Shown: piece after piece, positions 47,513 to 51,398 of the stretch
Layout of the letters: each line of letters opens with the position of its first letter
How positions within the stretch are numbered: position 1 is the first letter of the stretch
Assembly (NCBI RefSeq): GCF_000185845.1
Contig: NZ_GL629647.1
Coordinates: forward strand, 949,986 to 1,001,383
Origin: Segatella salivae DSM 15606
GTDB lineage: Bacteria; Bacteroidota; Bacteroidia; Bacteroidales; Bacteroidaceae
DNA length: 51,398 bases
Direction of reading: 5' to 3'
Notes under the pieces: generated by a model
What the model was told of the DNA's origin: nothing
Database searches by the model: none
The model's input: the letters and a program-made list of their open reading frames with translations, nothing else
Position numbers and translations under genes: made by a program

Positions 47513-47972
47513 AAAAGAAGCACTACGAAACAGCAAGCTATATCACCATATTAAGAAGGTCACTCAGCTTGCAGATGGATATTATCTCGATTTTGTCATC
47601 GGATTAATCCCAGGTGGTTTCGGTGACATTCTCGGCGGCTTGTTCTCTCTTTCGCATGTTTACTTTGGCCTATTCAAGCTTCGTTCGATTCCGCTGACAT
47701 TGGCTTTATTGAACAATATGCTTCGCGATGTCTTCCTTGGCATGCTACCTTTCTATGTAGGAGATGCCATTGACTTCTTCTATAAGTCCAATAAGAAGAA
47801 CATGGCATTAATAGATGGCTTCATAAATGACGATAAAGATATCATTCATCAAGTCAACAAAAAGGCTGTTCAGTCTGCCATCATCCTATTCCTACTACTT
47901 GTTTGTATAGCAATCCTGCTTTGGGCATTAATCAAATTCGCAGAACAGGTAGGCAGTTGGCTATTTACTTAA
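47496..47972 (+). CDS. DUF4112 domain membrane protein
   Basis: A 158-residue protein with the DUF4112 pattern: a basic helical start, then LADGYYLDFVIGLIPGGFGDILGG, a hydrophobic middle with a conserved DAIDFFYKSNKKN, and a C-terminal membrane helix (about 128-147). The function of the family is unknown. It is the last gene of its operon and is followed by a strong terminator. Confidence 0.88.
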   Translation: MSKEIRKEALRNSKLYHHIKKVTQLADGYYLDFVIGLIPGGFGDILGGLFSLSHVYFGLFKLRSIPLTLALLNNMLRDVFLGMLPFYVGDAIDFFYKSNKKNMALIDGFINDDKDIIHQVNKKAVQSAIILFLLLVCIAILLWALIKFAEQVGSWLFT

Positions 47973-48003
47973 CGCAAAGATTCTATCGAAAATCTATATA
48001 AAC

Positions 48004-48048
48004 AAACAGACCTTGTAAGCAACAATGATTCACTTACAAGGTCTGTTT
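48004..48048. terminator. Bidirectional terminator between DUF4112 and glmM
   Basis: A 16-bp perfect inverted repeat (AAACAGACCTTGTAAG at 48004-48019 with 48033-48048, 13-base loop) flanked by T-rich sequence on the plus strand. It serves the plus-strand operon and possibly the convergent glmM. Confidence 0.85.
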
Positions 48049-48113
48049 CTGTTTAATTATGATGTATAATGCCTAAACTTATTCATAAAAACAAGTCAAA
48101 AGTGCATTATTTT

Positions 48114-49502
48114 CTACTGCATATCATAAACCACTTGCATGAGTTTCTTGCCTAAGGCATCAGCTTCTTCCATTGTAGAAGCCTCACTATACACGCGGAT
48201 AATAGGCTCTGTGTTACTCTTTCTCAGGTGAACCCACTTGTCAGGAAAGTCAAGTTTCACGCCATCTATATCAGTTACCTGCACATCGGGTTCTTTTCCA
48301 TACTGCTCTTTCACCTTTTCCAAGATTGCATCCACATCAGTTGATGGCGTAAGATCTATGCGATTCTTGGCGATAAAGTATTCAGGGAAGGTTGCACGGA
48401 GTTCACTTACCTTACATTTCTTCTGTGCAAGGCTCGACAAGAAGAGTGCAATACCCACCAAAGCATCACGTCCATAGTGGCTCTCGGGATAGATTACTCC
48501 CCCATTTCCCTCACCACCAATGATGGCATTCGCCTCTTTCATCTTCGTTGTTACATTCACTTCACCCACTGCAGCAGCTGTATAAACGCCGCCATGCTTT
48601 GTTGTTACATCGCGAAGCGCACGTGTAGAGCTTAGGTTAGATACGGTATTTCCCGGCGTGTTACTAAGCACATAGTCGGCTATTGAGACTAAAGTATACT
48701 CCTCACCAAACATCTTTCCGTCTTCACAAATGAATGCCAAGCGGTCAACATCTGGGTCTACAACGATGCCCAAATCATAGCCACCTTTTCGTATTTCGGC
48801 CATAATACCACTGAGATTTTTCTCTAATGGTTCTGGATTATGTGCAAAATCACCATTTGCTTCGCCATTAAGGAAGGTGTATTCTACGCCTAAAGCATCA
48901 AGCAATTCTGGCAAAATGATTCCTCCAACCGAGTTGATTGCATCCACAGCTACCTTAAAGTGCGCTTTGCGTATAGCCTCAGTATCTACTAATTTCAATG
49001 CAAGCACACTATCAATATGGCGTTGATTGAAAGATTCTTCTTTGTATTTACCTACATGATCAACGTCGGCAAACTCGAAATCTTCCTTATCTGCTATCGC
49101 AAGCACCTCGTTTCCGTTATCTTTTGTGAGGAATTCTCCCTTGTGATTCAATAGCTTCAAGGCATTCCAATGACGTGGATTGTGGCTTGCTGTGATGATG
49201 ATTCCGCCTGCAGCTTGGCTCATTTGAACAGCCAATTCAGTAGTAGGCGTGGTGGCAAGTCCTATATTAAGCACATCATATCCCATGCCCATTAATGTAC
49301 CACAAACTACATTCTTCACCATCTCTCCAGAGATACGAGCGTCTCTTCCGACAACTATCGTGTTGCTCTTCGACTGATTACTGCGACGAATAAAGGTTGC
49401 ATAAGCCGATGTAAACTTAACAATGTCTAATGGATTTAATGTGTCACCAGCTCGTCCTCCGATAGTTCCTCGGATGCCGGAGATAGATTTTATTAAAGTC
49501 AT
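48114..49502 (-). CDS. glmM: Phosphoglucosamine mutase (phosphohexomutase)
   Basis: A 462-residue alpha-D-phosphohexomutase. The phospho-serine is S106 in ITASHNPRHWN, the metal loop DPDVDRLAF, and the sugar-binding loop GGEGNGGVIYP; the C-terminal phosphate-binding loop is RKSNTEPIIRVYSE. In Bacteroidota, proteins of this length and start (LIKSISGIRGTIGG) are usually annotated GlmM, making glucosamine-1-phosphate for peptidoglycan; phosphomannomutase is the alternative. It begins 11 bases after the DUF4827 gene and is cotranscribed with it. Confidence 0.9.
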   Translation of the reverse strand: MTLIKSISGIRGTIGGRAGDTLNPLDIVKFTSAYATFIRRSNQSKSNTIVVGRDARISGEMVKNVVCGTLMGMGYDVLNIGLATTPTTELAVQMSQAAGGIIITASHNPRHWNALKLLNHKGEFLTKDNGNEVLAIADKEDFEFADVDHVGKYKEESFNQRHIDSVLALKLVDTEAIRKAHFKVAVDAINSVGGIILPELLDALGVEYTFLNGEANGDFAHNPEPLEKNLSGIMAEIRKGGYDLGIVVDPDVDRLAFICEDGKMFGEEYTLVSIADYVLSNTPGNTVSNLSSTRALRDVTTKHGGVYTAAAVGEVNVTTKMKEANAIIGGEGNGGVIYPESHYGRDALVGIALFLSSLAQKKCKVSELRATFPEYFIAKNRIDLTPSTDVDAILEKVKEQYGKEPDVQVTDIDGVKLDFPDKWVHLRKSNTEPIIRVYSEASTMEEADALGKKLMQVVYDMQ

Positions 49503-49513
49503 AATATTTAGAT

Positions 49514-50140
49514 TTATCTACCTTTTTGGTAAGTTAATTCGTAAAAACACGGGTAAACAGCTCCCGAAGCAACAGCAGTTCCTTGCGCTGAAGGCACAAT
49601 CAGTCTCACTTTTGCAATGCCTTGTGCCGACAATTTGCCAAGTTTGATATAAGAAAGCGGAGCCAAAAGTCCTGCCGGAACGGTAGCCGTTCCATAGACA
49701 CTCTTCATTACTCCCGATTCAAATTGTGCGTAGGGCGAACCCGAAATCATTTTAACGTTCATCACATCTGGGATAGATGAATAGGTCATGATATTGTTAG
49801 AAGAAATCACCGAGTCTGTAAGCAGATTGGTTTCTGTGTATCTTAACAGCACATTTGCAGAGGCATTGCGACCTAAAACCTCACCACTTCCGCGACGAAC
49901 AATTTGCATATACACCCCCGAACTATTGAAAAGCACAAACTGATTCTTGGTGGTATCTGTCGTCGTATCTTGTGAAAGAAACTGTTGTTCAGTAATAACA
50001 TTCACCTTATGGTCTGCAATATACTGGTTGATTGCAGCGCGTTCTTTCTTCTTTTTGTCTGCATACGTTTCAGTATCTTTGCAAGATGCAAACGCAATCA
50101 CACCGATAAGGCCTACGAATAAATATATTATTTTCTTCAT
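49514..50140 (-). CDS. DUF4827 lipoprotein
   Basis: A 208-residue lipoprotein (signal peptide ending FASC, C20) of the DUF4827 family, which has an FKBP-like peptidyl-prolyl isomerase fold. The body shows QQFLSQDTTTDTTKNQFVLF, then a beta-rich domain ending PCFYELTYQKGR. Isomerase activity has not been established here and the active-site residues are not obvious. It is the first gene of a two-gene unit with glmM, under a -7 box at 50173-50180. Confidence 0.85.
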   Translation of the reverse strand: MKKIIYLFVGLIGVIAFASCKDTETYADKKKKERAAINQYIADHKVNVITEQQFLSQDTTTDTTKNQFVLFNSSGVYMQIVRRGSGEVLGRNASANVLLRYTETNLLTDSVISSNNIMTYSSIPDVMNVKMISGSPYAQFESGVMKSVYGTATVPAGLLAPLSYIKLGKLSAQGIAKVRLIVPSAQGTAVASGAVYPCFYELTYQKGR

Positions 50141-50172
50141 TTCTGTCTGTTTTGTTCTTATTTATAACGTGG

Positions 50173-50180
50173 CAAAGTTA
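50173..50180 (-). promoter_or_regulatory. -7 promoter box of DUF4827-glmM
   Basis: Minus-strand TAACTTTG, 33 bases before the start codon. Confidence 0.5.
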
Positions 50181-50239
50181 CTAATTTCCTTACACTTTGA
50201 TAGATTTCTATGATAGTTTTTATTGATATTTCCCAATTT

Positions 50240-51277
50240 TTAAGCTTTCAATCGGTCGGCATATTTCAAGAGCGCACGCTGCATGATGACTTCAGCTTCT
50301 TTCAAACTGCAATGCAATTTGCCTCCACTGGCATTCAGATGCCCACCTCCATTGAAAAACTCGGCAGCCACTTCGTTGCATGGAAAATCATCAACCGAGC
50401 GCAAACTCACAAGAATCAGGTTATCGTGTCGGTCGTCTTCACGCAACGAAACCGAAAACTTCAGTCCCTTTATACGCAGTGGTTCATTGACAAGTCCCTC
50501 CAAATCACCTTTCACAAAATGGAATCTCTTCATGTCACGACGGCTCACTGTGAAGTAGGCGGCATGATATTCATCAAATACACACAGGCGTTCGCTCATC
50601 AAAAAGCCACGTAACCTGATGGCCCATTGACTATAATTGTTGAACACATTGCGATAAATTTTATCTTTATCTATTCCCGTTGTGAGCAACATCCCTATGA
50701 TTGTATAGATTACCGGACGCGTTGAATTATATGTAAACCCACCGGTATCGGTCATCATTCCACAATAAATCGGAGCCGCAATCTGTTGAGTGAGCTGCTC
50801 AAAGCCACCCAATTGGCAGATAACTCGAAACACAAGTTCGCATGTGCTGCTGGCTTCGGGATGAGAAATGGTAACAATGCCGTCGATTGTTGGATTGAGA
50901 TGATGATCTATCAGCACGCGTTTTGCCTTTGAAAGCGCTATAACTTCTTGGAGTTCTTCAAGTCTACTCGTGTCATTAAAATCAAGACAAAACATCAAAT
51001 CGGCACGTTGACAAAGCGCCTTTACTTCGTCAGTTTGTTTATCAAAACGCAACACATCATCTGTCCCAGGGAGCCATTTCAAAAAATCGGGAAAGGCATC
51101 AGGCACGATGACATGGGCCGTCTTCCCCCACAGTTTCAAATATTCCGTCCAGGCTAAACATGCTCCCAAGGCATCGCCATCAGGACTTTTATGCCCCAAA
51201 ACAATAATATTTTCGGCATCACGGATAGCTGCCTTCAAGGTTTCGACTTCCTGTTCTGTGATTAGTTCTAATTGCAT
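50240..51277 (-). CDS. DHH-family phosphoesterase (NrnA-like)
   Basis: A 345-residue DHH/DHHA1 phosphoesterase. It has SPDGDALG (D33, D35), D99 in MFCLDFND, D124-H125-H126 in VLIDHHLNP, MTDTGGFTYNST, and the DHHA1 glycine-rich FNGGGHLNASGG at the C-terminus. NrnA relatives degrade oligoribonucleotides (including products of cyclic dinucleotides) and pAp. The ATG at 51277 is chosen; an upstream GTG at 51286 lies in the promoter box. This leaves an almost leaderless transcript. Confidence 0.92.
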   Translation of the reverse strand: MQLELITEQEVETLKAAIRDAENIIVLGHKSPDGDALGACLAWTEYLKLWGKTAHVIVPDAFPDFLKWLPGTDDVLRFDKQTDEVKALCQRADLMFCLDFNDTSRLEELQEVIALSKAKRVLIDHHLNPTIDGIVTISHPEASSTCELVFRVICQLGGFEQLTQQIAAPIYCGMMTDTGGFTYNSTRPVIYTIIGMLLTTGIDKDKIYRNVFNNYSQWAIRLRGFLMSERLCVFDEYHAAYFTVSRRDMKRFHFVKGDLEGLVNEPLRIKGLKFSVSLREDDRHDNLILVSLRSVDDFPCNEVAAEFFNGGGHLNASGGKLHCSLKEAEVIMQRALLKYADRLKA

Positions 51278-51285
51278 AATGGGCA

Positions 51286-51293
51286 CAAAGATA
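51286..51293 (-). promoter_or_regulatory. -7 promoter box of the DHH phosphoesterase gene
   Basis: Minus-strand TATCTTTG ending 8 bases before the ATG. The expected transcription start would be only a few bases before the start codon. Confidence 0.55.
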
Positions 51294-51350
51294 ATAAAAA
51301 AAGGTTGAGAGACAACACAAAATGTGATGAGTTAAATGAAAGATGAAAGC

Positions 51351-51390
51351 AAAAAAGGGTGCAGCGCTGTTATCTCAACAGCGCTGCACC
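51351..51390 (-). terminator. Terminator of a minus-strand gene beyond the right edge
   Basis: A 14-bp perfect inverted repeat (GGTGCAGCGCTGTT at 51358-51371 with 51377-51390, 5-base loop), followed on the minus strand by six T (complement of 51351-51356). It would end a gene lying to the right of the window. Confidence 0.85.
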
Positions 51391-51398
51391 ACCACTTT

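Overview
The window looks like a chromosomal segment of a Bacteroidota bacterium, most plausibly Prevotellaceae. The grounds are SusC/SusD pairs, a hybrid two-component sensor with an AraC-type output domain, Bacteroidota-restricted families (DUF5686, DUF4827, DUF4112, DUF2723, head-GIN), the absence of Shine-Dalgarno sequences, and repeated occurrence of the Bacteroidota -7 promoter box TAnnTTTG about 10-60 bases before start codons. No rRNA, tRNA, CRISPR array, insertion sequence or phage gene was recognised.

Positions 3-21831 (minus strand) form a polysaccharide utilisation locus. A LacI-type regulator is followed by a long SusC - SusD - SusE/F-like lipoprotein - FN3/FISUMP-type lipoprotein - BACON/GH5 endoglucanase operon that ends in a clear terminator. 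Next come a separately transcribed HTCS sensor-regulator and a GH31 (with inserted PA14) - GH2 pair. The set endo-beta-glucanase + alpha-xylosidase-like GH31 + beta-galactosidase-like GH2 matches known xyloglucan loci, so xyloglucan or its oligosaccharides is the inferred substrate. GH5 would cut the backbone at the surface, SusC/D and the two lipoproteins would bind and import, and GH31/GH2 would trim side chains in the periplasm.

Positions 22609-29087 (minus strand) hold an orphan NarL-type response regulator and a tightly overlapping operon: sugar-nucleotidyltransferase-like protein, ATP-grasp protein, CDP-alcohol phosphatidyltransferase, HAD-like protein, then a DUF5686 outer-membrane protein. 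This looks like a pathway for an unidentified CDP-activated headgroup or phosphodiester and is one of the two most interesting regions.

Positions 29439-31358 contain small housekeeping or unknown genes (a membrane-anchored protein, YqeY, a head-GIN lipoprotein). Positions 32228-40947 (plus strand) form a run of cysE, a THUMP-type RNA methyltransferase, an S9 dipeptidyl peptidase, purD, a polytopic membrane protein, a DedA/YqaA-ZnuA fusion, and an ABC ATPase. The fusion is the second highlight: a lipoprotein lipobox lies exactly at the end of the last DedA membrane segment, and no ABC permease gene is nearby.

Positions 41801-47972 (plus strand) carry a DUF2723/TMEM260-like membrane protein, a polysaccharide deacetylase, queG, an unknown protein and DUF4112. 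Positions 48114-51277 (minus strand) carry glmM, a DUF4827 lipoprotein and a DHH phosphoesterase. Five spacers longer than 300 bases are present; four of them carry copies of a short unexplained motif around TTACACGA.
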